A DNA stretch of 32,250 nucleotides from Akkermansiaceae bacterium (GCA_903919975.1 CAIXKE010000025.1:1-32250), one strand, 5' to 3'; shown: positions 23,921-31,901, counted from the first letter of the stretch. The notes: generated by a model not told the origin, from the letters alone. Translations and numbers: made by a program.

Positions 23921-23944
23921 GGTGGTGATAAGTTAGGTGGTAGG

Positions 23945-24011
23945 AAAGTGGCGCGGGCATCCTGCCCGTCGCCTCTATTTTTGGCAGCGGGCAGGATACC
24001 CGCGCCACTTT
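23945..24011. repeat. Long near-perfect hairpin between the two dehydrogenase genes
   Basis: Bases 23945-23968 pair with 23988-24011 over 24 positions with one mismatch. The arms are AAAGTGGCGCGGG and ATCCTGCCCG against CGGGCAGGAT and CCCGCGCCACTTT, with a 19-base loop. It occupies most of the 94-base gap, three bases from the end of the upstream gene. It would fold as one strong RNA stem in the transcript. Confidence 0.9.
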
Positions 24012-24014
24012 TCA

Positions 24015-25001
24015 TTAGAGAAGTGCGTCGGGCGGGGCAACGGCGTTGACTTGCGCCAGCGGTTTTTCGCCACGGAGCAGGTGGAGGAGGTTTTGAGCGG
24101 CCATCATCGCCTGGCGTTGGACGCTTTCGTAGGTGCGCGATCCGATGTGCGGGGTGATGATCGAGTTCTTCACGGTGAGCAGCGGGTGATCGGGGCGGGG
24201 TGGTTCTTCATCGAGCACGTCGCCGCCGTAGCCGCCGACTTTTCCGCTTTCGAGGGCGGCTGCGAGATCCTCGTTGTTGACGACTTCGCCGCGGCTGCAG
24301 TTGAGGATGATTACGCCTTCTTTCATGGTGGCGATGGTTTCCGCGCGGACCATCTCGCGGGTTTCATCGGTTAGATTGGTGTGCAGGGAAATGACGTCTG
24401 ATTTTTCAAACACTTCTGCCACGCTGGCCGCGCGGGTGATTCCGTGGGCTGCGGTGAAGGCCTCGTCCCAATAAACATCGTAGCCGATCACGTTCATGCC
24501 GAAGGCTTTCGCGCGGGTGGCGACTTCCTTGCCAATCCGGCCGAGTCCGACGATGCCGATGGTTTTGCCCATGATTTCGTGACCGGTCAGGCGTTTCCAG
24601 CATCCGGCACGGGTGAAATTGACTTCTTCGACGAGGTGGCGGTTCAGGGCGAGTAGCAGGGCGAAGGTGTGCTCGGCGACGGTGGTGTGGTTCACGCCCG
24701 GGCAGAAGGCGAGGGGAATGCCCATTTCTGTGGCGGCGGTGACATCGATTTTGTCCACGCCGATGCCGTATTTGCTGAGGATTTTCAGGCGCGGCGCGGC
24801 TTTTTCCAGCACTGCGCGAGTGATTTGGTCGTCGCCGCACAGGATGGCGTCGAAGTCGCCGACGAGTTCGAGCATTTTCGCCTCACCGAGTGGGCCGCGC
24901 TCGCGGACAATTTCGATGCCGGTGGATTCGAGAAGCTCGTGGTGAGCGCCGGGAATGTCCTGATAGGACGTGGTGGTCAGAAGGATGCGGACTTGGCTCA
25001 T
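24015..25001 (-). CDS. D-isomer-specific 2-hydroxyacid dehydrogenase (PGDH/KguD-like)
   Basis: 328 residues. The NAD(P)-binding motif is GIVGLGRIGKEVATRA (GLGRIG at 152-157). The catalytic triad is NCSRGEVVN (R237), DVLDEEPP (E266) and TPHIGSRT (H285). It is shorter than full phosphoglycerate dehydrogenase and lacks an ACT domain, so a sugar-acid or glyoxylate-type reductase is more likely than serine synthesis. It is the first gene after lacI and has its own promoter with an embedded operator-like motif. A 2-ketogluconate 6-phosphate reductase role is a hypothesis from context. Confidence 0.88.
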   Translation of the reverse strand: MSQVRILLTTTSYQDIPGAHHELLESTGIEIVRERGPLGEAKMLELVGDFDAILCGDDQITRAVLEKAAPRLKILSKYGIGVDKIDVTAATEMGIPLAFCPGVNHTTVAEHTFALLLALNRHLVEEVNFTRAGCWKRLTGHEIMGKTIGIVGLGRIGKEVATRAKAFGMNVIGYDVYWDEAFTAAHGITRAASVAEVFEKSDVISLHTNLTDETREMVRAETIATMKEGVIILNCSRGEVVNNEDLAAALESGKVGGYGGDVLDEEPPRPDHPLLTVKNSIITPHIGSRTYESVQRQAMMAAQNLLHLLRGEKPLAQVNAVAPPDALL

Positions 25002-25029
25002 AATGGAGATGGTTTGGGGTTGGCGGTGT

Positions 25030-25056
25030 AATCTTACACGTGTTGGTTTATGTCAA
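25030..25056 (-). promoter_or_regulatory. Promoter with embedded LacI-type operator, dehydrogenase cluster
   Basis: On the minus strand, TTGACA (25056-25051) is a consensus -35. About 17 bases on is a weak -10 (GATTAC). Between them lies CCAACACGTGTAAG (25046-25033), with the palindromic core ACACGTGT (25036-25043). A CG-centred palindrome between -35 and -10 is the usual LacI-family repressor position. The same left half occurs upstream of lacI itself (26188-26200). Confidence 0.6.
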
Positions 25057-25069
25057 TCGGGAAAGCCGG

Positions 25070-26131
25070 TCATTTTGATCTTGGGGTGGGGGCGGGGCCG
25101 GTTGAGTGTCGGATGACGAGCTTCGGGTGGACGTGCAATTCGCGGGGTGGCAGATTGGCGTTTTTTGGTTCGAGGCGTTCGAGTAAGCCGCGCACGGCGA
25201 GGTCCATCAGGCGGCTGGTTTGGTGATCGACGGTGGTGAGTGAGGGGAAAAAGTGTTCGGCGACGGCGATATTGTCGTAGCCGATTACCGAGATATCCTC
25301 GGGGACGCGTATATGATCTTCGCGCAGGCGGTTGATTGTGCCGATGGCGATGCGGTCGTTGAGAGCGATGATGGCGGTGGGGAGATTTCCGCTGTATTGA
25401 TCGATGAGTTCGGCGGCGAGTTCGTAGCCGTATTCGAAGGTGTGTTTGGTTTCGCCGGGATGGAACAGCGAGATGAAGTCTTGGTCGAAATCCAAGCCGC
25501 ACTGGGGTGCGTATTTTTTCAAACCGGGCATGCGCAGGGTGCCGAAGCGGTTTTGCGGATCGATGCCGAGCAAGGCGATTTTGCGGTGGCCGAGACCGGT
25601 GAGATGTTCCAAAACCAGCTTCATCGAGCGGGTGCGGTCGAGCAGGATGCGGTCGCCGGGGACGGGGTTTTCGGGGTCGACCCAAAAGCAGGGTGTCTTG
25701 GTGCGGTCGAGCATGCGGATGGCGGAATCATCGGCGGTTAGGCGGGAAAAGATTAGCACGATGCCGTCGACATGTTGGCCTACAAATCGGCGGATGGCAC
25801 CGCGTTCGAGTTCCACGTTGTCGCCGGCGAGTTCGATGACGGTTTGGTATCCTTCCTCGCGGAGGCGCTGCTGGAGGGAGGCGGCGCGCATGGCGAGAAC
25901 CGGTGATTCCAGGTCTTGGAAGCAAACGCCGACGGTGGCGGTTTGGCCGCCGCGGAGGCCGCGGGCGAGGGCGCTGGGCTCGAAATCCAGATCATGGATG
26001 GCCTGTTTGACTTTGCGCACGGTTTCCTCCTTCACGCCGCTGTGGCCATTCAGCACGCGTGAGACCGTCCAGCGCGAGATGCCCAGATGTCTTGCGAGAG
26101 CGGCGGTGGTGGTGAGTGGGGTGCTTGGCAT
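25070..26131 (-). CDS. LacI-family transcriptional regulator
   Basis: 353 residues from ATG 26131. The HTH is TTTAALARHLGISRWTVSRVLNGHSGVKEETVRKV, followed by the hinge FEPSALARGLRGG. The C-terminal part is the periplasmic-binding-protein-like sensor: VGVCFQD, HVDGIVLIFSRL, GHRKIALLGID, ALNDRIAIGTINRL, DISVIGYDNIAVAEHFFPSLTTVDHQ. The frame is open upstream to 26224, but the family begins near 26131. It sits directly upstream of the dehydrogenase, same strand, with 68 bases between. Operator-like motifs in both promoters suggest it controls the cluster and itself. The ligand is probably a sugar acid. Confidence 0.93.
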   Translation of the reverse strand: MPSTPLTTTAALARHLGISRWTVSRVLNGHSGVKEETVRKVKQAIHDLDFEPSALARGLRGGQTATVGVCFQDLESPVLAMRAASLQQRLREEGYQTVIELAGDNVELERGAIRRFVGQHVDGIVLIFSRLTADDSAIRMLDRTKTPCFWVDPENPVPGDRILLDRTRSMKLVLEHLTGLGHRKIALLGIDPQNRFGTLRMPGLKKYAPQCGLDFDQDFISLFHPGETKHTFEYGYELAAELIDQYSGNLPTAIIALNDRIAIGTINRLREDHIRVPEDISVIGYDNIAVAEHFFPSLTTVDHQTSRLMDLAVRGLLERLEPKNANLPPRELHVHPKLVIRHSTGPAPTPRSK

Positions 26132-26187
26132 AGTCGGGTCAGGAGCGGTAAGGCGTGGGGTTTGCTTAGCACAACAACTCGGGTTTG

Positions 26188-26200
26188 CCAACACGCGTAT
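26188..26200. promoter_or_regulatory. Second operator-like motif in the lacI-pntAA gap
   Basis: CCAACACGCGTAT shares CCAACACG.GTA with the site at 25033-25046. On the minus strand it abuts a lacI promoter candidate (TTGGCA, 17 bases, TAAGCA). On the plus strand it would fall in the spacer of a weak pntAA promoter (TTGCCA then AATTCA). Autoregulation and control of pnt are both possible. Confidence 0.5.
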
Positions 26201-26349
26201 GATTTTGAATTCATGACGGGTCATGGCCGGACCCCGCGCCGCTTCTCGATTGCCGTGCTTTGATTCTTAAATCGCGGATTGGTCTTGGAATGCTCGGGGT
26301 TTTCGATCTAATATCCGCATGTGATTTCCGGGATACTCCGGCTGATACT

Positions 26350-27480
26350 ATGTTATTCTTTGTTCCCAAGGAAATCCGTCCGCTTGAGACCCGCGTCGCA
26401 CTGGTTCCCGCAGCTGTAACCAAGTTGGTCAAGCTCGGTGCCCAAGTGGCTATCGAATCCGGTGCCGGAGTCGCCGCCGGTCATCTCGATGCCGACTACG
26501 CCGCCGCCGGTGCGTCTCTCATCACCGACCGCGCTGCCGCTCTTGGTGAGGCGGATTTCGTCCTGCGTGTATTGCCCGCTGAGATCGATGAAATCCGACT
26601 TCAGAAACCCGGTTCGTTTGCGACCGGCCTGATGGATCCTTTCGGATCGCGCGAGCGGATCGCCGCCTACGCCGCCGCCCATGTGACCGCTTTGTGTAGC
26701 GAACTCATTCCGCGCTCGACGCTCGCCCAGAAAATGGACGTGCTGAGCAGTCAGGCAAACCTCGCGGGCTACATGGCGGTCATTGCGGCGGCCGAGCAAT
26801 TGGACTCGATCCTGCCGATGATGATGACTCCGGCAGGCACGATTTCCCCGGCGAGGGTATTCATTATCGGTGTTGGAGTCGCGGGATTGCAAGCCATCGC
26901 TACCGGACGCCGACTTGGCGCGCGTGTCGAGGCGTTTGATACCCGCCCGGTCGTCGAAGAGCAGGTGAGATCGCTTGGTGCCAAGTTTGTGAAAATAGAC
27001 ATCGGCGAGATCGGTCAGACCGAGCAGGGATATGCCAAAGAACTCACTCAGGATCAGGTGAAAAAACAACGGGATGGCATGGCGAAAGTCTGTGCGTCAT
27101 CGGATATCGTCATCACGACGGCCAAGGTTTTCGGCCGCAAATCTCCGATTCTTCTCACGCGGGAGATGATATCGGGAATGCGCCACGGCAGCATCATTGT
27201 CGATCTGGCCGCCGAGGGTGGCGGCAATGTCGAGGGCACGGTTTGTGACCGGGAAGTGGTCACGGATAATGGTGTTAGAATCATCGGTTGGAGCGCGCTT
27301 GAGCGCAAGGTTCCACGCCATGCCAGTCAGATGTTTGCCGCCAACATGGCCAACCTGATCGAGCACTTTTGGAATTCTGAAACCAAAACCTTTCCGCTCA
27401 AAACCGACGACGAAATCACCAAGGGCTGCATGCTCACGCATCAAGGTGAAATCGTCCACGATCTCTTCAAGAATCTTTAA
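26350..27480 (+). CDS. pntAA: Re/Si-specific NAD(P) transhydrogenase subunit alpha 1 (NAD-binding)
   Basis: 376 residues from ATG 26350. It is the soluble NAD(H)-binding domain I of the proton-translocating transhydrogenase. KEIRPLETRVALVPAAVTKL opens the AlaDh/PNT N-terminal domain. VLSSQANLAGY (131-141) and FIIGVGVAGLQAIATGRRLG (171-190) with D197 (EAFDTRP) form the NAD site. EGGGNVEGT and VPRHASQMFAANMANL are further signatures. Domain I is a separate chain, as in Rhodospirillum. The frame extends back to 26260 without family similarity. It starts the operon pntAA-pntAB-pntB, divergent from lacI. Confidence 0.95.
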   Translation: MLFFVPKEIRPLETRVALVPAAVTKLVKLGAQVAIESGAGVAAGHLDADYAAAGASLITDRAAALGEADFVLRVLPAEIDEIRLQKPGSFATGLMDPFGSRERIAAYAAAHVTALCSELIPRSTLAQKMDVLSSQANLAGYMAVIAAAEQLDSILPMMMTPAGTISPARVFIIGVGVAGLQAIATGRRLGARVEAFDTRPVVEEQVRSLGAKFVKIDIGEIGQTEQGYAKELTQDQVKKQRDGMAKVCASSDIVITTAKVFGRKSPILLTREMISGMRHGSIIVDLAAEGGGNVEGTVCDREVVTDNGVRIIGWSALERKVPRHASQMFAANMANLIEHFWNSETKTFPLKTDDEITKGCMLTHQGEIVHDLFKNL

Positions 27481-27495
27481 CTCTGAAAAATCCTC

Positions 27496-27810
27496 ATGGA
27501 ACTCGCCCCGCTGTTGCTGCTGCTTTTTGCCTTCACTCTCGCGATTTTTCTCGGTTTCGAGTTGATCGCCAAGGTTCCGTCCCAATTGCACACGCCGCTA
27601 ATGAGTGGCTCCAATGCGATCTCCGGCATCACCATTGTCGGCGCGCTACTCGCTCTCAATGTCGGTGAATCTCCCGCGGCCAAATGGCTGGGTTTTGCCG
27701 CCGTGGTCTTGGCTACGATCAATGTCGTCGGCGGCTACTTGGTCACGGATCGGATGCTCGCCATGTTTAAGAAAAAGGATCACTCCGGGAAAGGAGAACC
27801 GAAGGCATGA
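27496..27810 (+). CDS. pntAB: NAD(P) transhydrogenase subunit alpha 2 (membrane)
   Basis: 104 residues with three predicted membrane helices (LLLLLFAFTLAIFLGFELI; ISGITIVGALLALNV; WLGFAAVVLATINVVGGYLV). VPSQLHTPLMSGSNAISGITIVGAL is the hallmark of this subunit, part of the proton channel. The basic C-terminal tail is soluble. It lies 15 bases after pntAA, and its stop overlaps the pntB start by four bases (ATGA). Confidence 0.95.
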   Translation: MELAPLLLLLFAFTLAIFLGFELIAKVPSQLHTPLMSGSNAISGITIVGALLALNVGESPAAKWLGFAAVVLATINVVGGYLVTDRMLAMFKKKDHSGKGEPKA

Positions 27811-29231
27811 GCGCGGTCCTCATCAATCTCCTTTATATCATCTCATCGATTCTTTTTATCCTGGGAATCAAGATGCTCGGCGCTGCGGATACCGCCCGCC
27901 GTGGCAACCGTCTGTCTTCGGTCGGGATGTTGCTCGCAGTCGTCGCCACCCTGTTGTATCTCGGCCTCGATTGGCGCATGGTTGCTGGTGGAATCGCGCT
28001 GGGCACGATCATCGGGGGCATCGCTGCGATGCGAGTGCAGATGACCGGCATGCCGGAAATGGTGGCCTTGTTCAATGGCTTCGGCGGACTCGCCTCATTG
28101 CTCGTGGGCGTGGCGGAATATATCAAACTCCGCGATGGCGGTATGAGCCATTATCTTGAGCAATTGGAGAAACAAAGCGGTGTCACGGTGCCGGATTGGT
28201 TTGTGATGGTGGCCATTGGTCTAACCGTTCTCATTGGTGGCATCACCTTTACTGGCAGCATGATTGCCTATGGGAAACTGGCCGCGAAAATTTCCGGAAA
28301 AGCCATACTTTTTCCCGGTCAGAAGTTGATCAATATCATCCTGATCGTCGCCTCGTTTGTTGGAATGGGTCTGATGACCATCGGTGTGGATAGCCCAACT
28401 GCGGTGATCGCCGGACTCGCGCTGGTGGTTCTATCGCTGGTTCTCGGCGTGCTGATGACCTTGCCAATCGGCGGAGGTGATATGCCGGTGGTGATTTCCC
28501 TGCTCAACTCGTTGTCAGGCATCGCCGCATCGATGGCCGGGTTTATCATTCTCAACAGCGTGTTGGTGGTCGCCGGTTGTCTGGTCGGGGCCTCCGGGAT
28601 CATCCTTAGTATGATCATGTGTAAGGCCATGAACCGGAGTATTGGCAATGTGCTCTTCAGCGGATTCGGTGCCACCACCCAGGCCGCCGGTGCGGTGCAG
28701 GGTGAAATGAAAGCGTCTTCCACCGAAGATGCTTATTATGTGCTCGAAGCTGCCCAAAGCGTCGTTTTTATTCCTGGCTATGGCATGGCCGTCGCGCAGG
28801 CCCAGCATGCGGTCAAAGAACTTGCCTCGCTCTTGGAAGCTAATGGTGCGGAAGTCCGGTTCGCCATCCATCCGGTCGCCGGACGGATGCCCGGTCACAT
28901 GAATGTTCTGCTCGCCGAGGCCGATGTTCCTTATGAGCAACTCTGTGAGATGGATCAGGTCAATCCGATCATGAACACCGTCGATGTCGCCATCGTTATC
29001 GGGGCCAACGACGTGGTGAATCCGGCCGCGCTCAATGATCCCGGCAGCCCTATCTACGGAATGCCCATCATCAACGCTCACGAAGCGAAGACCGTGTATT
29101 GCCTCAAACGCGGTAAAGGCACCGGTTTCTCGGGGCTCGAAAACGCTCTCTTTTTCGGCGAAAACACCCGCATGCTCTACGGCGACGCCAAGGCCACCGT
29201 TTCCGCTTTGGTCTCGGAGTTCGGGAAATGA
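27807..29231 (+). CDS. pntB: NAD(P) transhydrogenase subunit beta (NADP-binding)
   Basis: 474 residues, with about nine membrane helices in the first 270. GFGGLASLLVGVAEY and SLLNSLSGIAASMAGFIL are conserved channel segments. The NADP-binding domain III follows, with VVFIPGYGMAVAQAQHAV, IHPVAGRMPGHMNVLLAEADVPY and IGANDVVNPAA. With PntAA and PntAB it forms the complete enzyme, which uses proton motive force to reduce NADP with NADH. The gene set is complete and intact. Confidence 0.97.
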   Translation: MSAVLINLLYIISSILFILGIKMLGAADTARRGNRLSSVGMLLAVVATLLYLGLDWRMVAGGIALGTIIGGIAAMRVQMTGMPEMVALFNGFGGLASLLVGVAEYIKLRDGGMSHYLEQLEKQSGVTVPDWFVMVAIGLTVLIGGITFTGSMIAYGKLAAKISGKAILFPGQKLINIILIVASFVGMGLMTIGVDSPTAVIAGLALVVLSLVLGVLMTLPIGGGDMPVVISLLNSLSGIAASMAGFIILNSVLVVAGCLVGASGIILSMIMCKAMNRSIGNVLFSGFGATTQAAGAVQGEMKASSTEDAYYVLEAAQSVVFIPGYGMAVAQAQHAVKELASLLEANGAEVRFAIHPVAGRMPGHMNVLLAEADVPYEQLCEMDQVNPIMNTVDVAIVIGANDVVNPAALNDPGSPIYGMPIINAHEAKTVYCLKRGKGTGFSGLENALFFGENTRMLYGDAKATVSALVSEFGK

Positions 29232-29250
29232 GAGGGGCGCGTGGTTAGCT

Positions 29251-29373
29251 CGCCTGACAAGGGGCGAAACATGTTCGCCCTGACCATGATGTGACAATGG
29301 AAAGCGCTTCGCTCACCTCATTGGCTTCTCATGGGCATCGGCGGACACATTCCGCCGCTCCTTGTTGTCAGGC
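29251..29373. repeat. BIME-like inverted pair of palindromic units
   Basis: CGCCTGACAA (29251-29260) is perfectly inverted as TTGTCAGGCG (29364-29373). Each arm continues into its own inner hairpin: GGGCGAA-ACATG-TTCGCCC (29262-29280) on the left and GGCGGA-CACAT-TCCGCC on the right (about 29340-29355). Read inward, both arms give CGCCTGACAA, then AGG.GCG, then the hairpin. That is two copies of one unit facing each other, like a BIME. It follows pntB by 19 bases. Confidence 0.75.
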
Positions 29374-29439
29374 GCTTTCAGTTCGCTCCTCGTATGGCTG
29401 AGGATTGACGGCGGCCCGTGTAGCCCCCACTCTCCGCAG

Positions 29440-30300
29440 ATGTCTCGTGCGGGATTAATCCTCAAACTCAGTTGTCCGGACCAACCCGGAATCGTCGCTA
29501 AAATTGCCAACTACGTCGCAGGGCATCGCGGCAACCTCGTGGAATTCAACCAATTTTCCGACCAACTCGGCAGCCAGTTTTTCGCCCGCTTGGAAATCAT
29601 GACCGGCGATCTCGACGTCGATGTGCAGGATTTTATCGATGGTTTCGGCACGCTCGGCCGTTCGCTTCAAGCCGACTGGCACTTCCGCCGACTGCCTTAT
29701 CGCATGCGCACGGCGGTTCTGGTCACCAAAACCGACCACTGCCTCAACGAGATTTTATGGCGCACCGAGCTGGGTGAGCTACCGATCGAAATCACCTCGA
29801 TCATCGGCAACCGTCCGAATTGTGAGTCCGTGGCCGATCACGCCGGGATTCCGTTTCATCTCATCGATATGGATGGGGCCAATCGCGCGCCGGGTTTTGA
29901 GGGAATCCGCCGCCTTATCGAGGTCCAGAACGTCGAATTGATCGTGCTTGCCCGCTTCATGCAAATCCTGCCTGACGATTTCTGCCGGGACTTTGCCGGG
30001 CGCATCATCAACATCCATCACAGTTTTCTGCCCGCATTCATCGGCGCAAATCCCTACAAACAAGCCTACGAGCGGGGCGTCAAACTCATCGGGGCCACCT
30101 GCCATTACGTCACGGCCGATCTCGATGCCGGGCCGATCATCGAGCAGGAGGTCGAGCGGGTGCAGCATTTCCACACCCCGAACGATCTCGTCCGACTCGG
30201 CCGGAATTGCGAGCGAATCGCCATCGCCAAGGGCATCCGCTTCCACGTCCATGATCGCACGATCATCGATGGCCACCGCGCGATTGTTTTCCCGGATTGA
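29440..30300 (+). CDS. purU: Formyltetrahydrofolate deformylase
   Basis: 286 residues from ATG 29440. Hydrolyses 10-formyl-tetrahydrofolate to formate and tetrahydrofolate. The N-terminal ACT domain starts LILKLSCPDQPGIVAKIANYVA (6-27). The C-terminal formyltransferase-fold domain contains RIINIHHSFLPAFIGANPY (N191, H193) and TADLDAGPIIEQ (D229), the Asn-His-Asp catalytic set, and ends RTIIDGHRAIVF. The frame is open back to 29362, but those residues lie in the palindromic element. It is 58 bases upstream of tRNA-Ser. Confidence 0.96.
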   Translation: MSRAGLILKLSCPDQPGIVAKIANYVAGHRGNLVEFNQFSDQLGSQFFARLEIMTGDLDVDVQDFIDGFGTLGRSLQADWHFRRLPYRMRTAVLVTKTDHCLNEILWRTELGELPIEITSIIGNRPNCESVADHAGIPFHLIDMDGANRAPGFEGIRRLIEVQNVELIVLARFMQILPDDFCRDFAGRIINIHHSFLPAFIGANPYKQAYERGVKLIGATCHYVTADLDAGPIIEQEVERVQHFHTPNDLVRLGRNCERIAIAKGIRFHVHDRTIIDGHRAIVFPD

Positions 30301-30358
30301 GCGAAATTGCAGGCTTTACAAACCCCAATCGCCCGCCCATTTTTCGCCACGCCAACTA

Positions 30359-30448
30359 GGAGAGGTGGTCGAGTGGTCTATGGCACCTGATTCGAAATCA
30401 GACGTAGTGTAACAGCTACCGTGGGTTCAAATCCCACCCTCTCCGCCA
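30359..30448 (+). tRNA. tRNA-Ser (anticodon CGA)
   Basis: A class II tRNA with long variable arm. The acceptor stem is GGAGAGG (30359-30365) paired with CCTCTCC (30438-30444), discriminator G, and an encoded CCA (30446-30448). The anticodon loop TTCGAAA gives CGA at 30393-30395. The T arm is GTGGG-TTCAAAT-CCCAC. The variable arm contains GTAG/CTAC. Reads UCG codons. Confidence 0.97.
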
Positions 30449-30935
30449 TCTGGTCCGTCGCGAACGATTTTGTATCTTTATTCGTAATCATGGGGTATTC
30501 TGGGCTAGTAGTTTTCTGGTGTTTCGCATGTTGACGCACCGTTGACGGTCAAAAAGTTGGAAATTCGTTGGAAATCGGAACATTTTCTGTCGCGGATTGG
30601 GGGTTTGAGTCCTAACCTCCTCCCGGCAATGGCATGGCCGCTGGCGGATCTCACGTTCTGACTGACTTTCAGTGGCATTCGTCCAAAATCTGGCAAGGTA
30701 GTGCCGGATTTCCAGATCCAATTTTACATACGTAAAGCCTTAAAATGCAGGGGAAACCCTATAAAATAAGGGATTTTTACAGATTTCGAAGCTCGCCAAG
30801 AAGTTGTCCGAGTCGCATCCGGAGGCACAAAATGGCATCAAAACACTTTGAAATCTGCTACCTTATGTCACCTAAGTGCAAACAGATTGCATTAAAACTT
30901 AAGCTCTGGCGCAATGTCGCTGGTTCCTTCGGCTA
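30449..30935. other. AT-richer gap after tRNA-Ser, no gene recognised
   Basis: 487 bases with lower GC than the neighbours. Short frames are present on both strands, the longest 75 codons at 30745-30972, which overlaps the end of the AraC gene. None looks like a protein family. Tandem GTTGACG repeats (30532-30553) and short AGGG/CCCT pairings (30755-30780) are visible. A tRNA 3' end is a common integration site, but no integrase or att copy was seen. Confidence 0.4.
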
Positions 30936-31820
30936 TCATCCCTTACAGGAGGCTCTGAATTCCTTCCGGTAGCGTGCCGGCGGAGTGCCGTTGAGTTTCT
31001 GGAAAAAGCGGCTGAAGTAATACTCGTCGCTGAAGCGCAGTTTCTCGGCGATCTCCTTCATCTGGAGGTTCGTGTTGATCACGCATTGCAGCGCTTCTTG
31101 GTTGAGGCGTCGCGTCATGTAGTCCTTCGGGCTCATGCCGGTGCTGCGTTTGAAGGCCATGGAAAAGGCGTCCTGCGAGATCCCGTAAACCGAGGCGAGC
31201 GAGGCGATGCGCAAGTCGGCCCCCAAATTCGATTCGATGAACTTGAAAACCTCGGAGAACTGGGTGTGGGTCTCCAAATGGCGGGCGATCACCTCACCGA
31301 TTTCCGGCAAGGCACGGGTCAGCCATAGCAGCAGTTGACCGCGAAGCTGGAGAAGGTCCGCGACGGTGGTTTTATTTCCCAATTCCACCCATCCGCGCCA
31401 GTCCGCCGGGTCAAACCCGCCGATCAGGCGTGGCTCGCGGTCGGGCCAATCGAGCAGTGGATCGACGCCGGGAAGCCACTCGCAGTTCAATTTGAAAAAC
31501 AGGATTTCACACCAATCGTCACAGCGCCTCTCGACCGGGGTATTGCCCGGCAGGAACCAGATTTGACCGGGATCAAGGTCATAGACCTTTTGATTGTGAA
31601 CCACCTGCCGTTTGCCTGACAGGACGATCTCGATGTGGTGGAGAAAGTCCGCCTGTTGGTCGCCATCAGACCCCCATTCGAGACCCACTGCGGCGAAATA
31701 CATTCCCACCAGATGAATCCGGAATTTCTCCGCCAGCCAGAACTCTCTCGCTCCGTCGCTGCTAGTGAGATTGCGCATGCTGGCATGTGCTCTGGCGTCA
31801 GTGGTGTCGATCAACTTCAT
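30936..31820 (-). CDS. AraC-family transcriptional regulator
   Basis: 294 residues. The N-terminal half is a cupin-like sensor (ADFLHHIEIVLSGKRQVVHNQ, YDLDPGQIWFLPGNTPVERR). The C-terminal half (about 195-294) is the double HTH: FIESNLGADLRIASLASVYGISQDAFSMAFKRSTGMSPKDYM and MKEIAEKLRFSDEYYFSRFFQKLNGTPPARYR. It is divergent from the secreted-protein gene at 32076, with 255 bases between. Such regulators often control sugar or polysaccharide use in PVC bacteria, so regulation of that neighbour is plausible. Confidence 0.92.
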   Translation of the reverse strand: MKLIDTTDARAHASMRNLTSSDGAREFWLAEKFRIHLVGMYFAAVGLEWGSDGDQQADFLHHIEIVLSGKRQVVHNQKVYDLDPGQIWFLPGNTPVERRCDDWCEILFFKLNCEWLPGVDPLLDWPDREPRLIGGFDPADWRGWVELGNKTTVADLLQLRGQLLLWLTRALPEIGEVIARHLETHTQFSEVFKFIESNLGADLRIASLASVYGISQDAFSMAFKRSTGMSPKDYMTRRLNQEALQCVINTNLQMKEIAEKLRFSDEYYFSRFFQKLNGTPPARYRKEFRASCKG

Positions 31821-31871
31821 GGGGAGGCGTCAAAAGTCGTCGGCTGTTGAGAAAAAGCAAGACCCTTCTCG

Positions 31872-31901
31872 TTGACGCGTGTTGTGAAAATCTAAGAATA
31901 A
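31872..31901 (+). promoter_or_regulatory. Possible promoter of the secreted-protein gene, with an operator-like motif
   Basis: TTGACG (31872-31877) and GAATAA (31896-31901) are 18 bases apart. The stretch ACGCGTGTTGT (31875-31885), read on the other strand as ACAACACGCGT, shares CAACACGCGT with the site upstream of lacI. The match may be coincidence. Confidence 0.4.

Noticed and set aside
29362-29439. 26-codon N-terminal extension of purU
   Set aside because: It lies partly in the palindromic element, and the ACT domain begins right after ATG 29440.
30755-30780. AGGG-GAAA-CCCT followed by AGGG and T-run, considered as an attenuator
   Set aside because: The stems are only 4 bp, and no gene follows in that direction.
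30745-30972. 75-codon frame after tRNA-Ser, considered as an integrase remnant
   Set aside because: It overlaps the AraC gene end and shows no recombinase residues.
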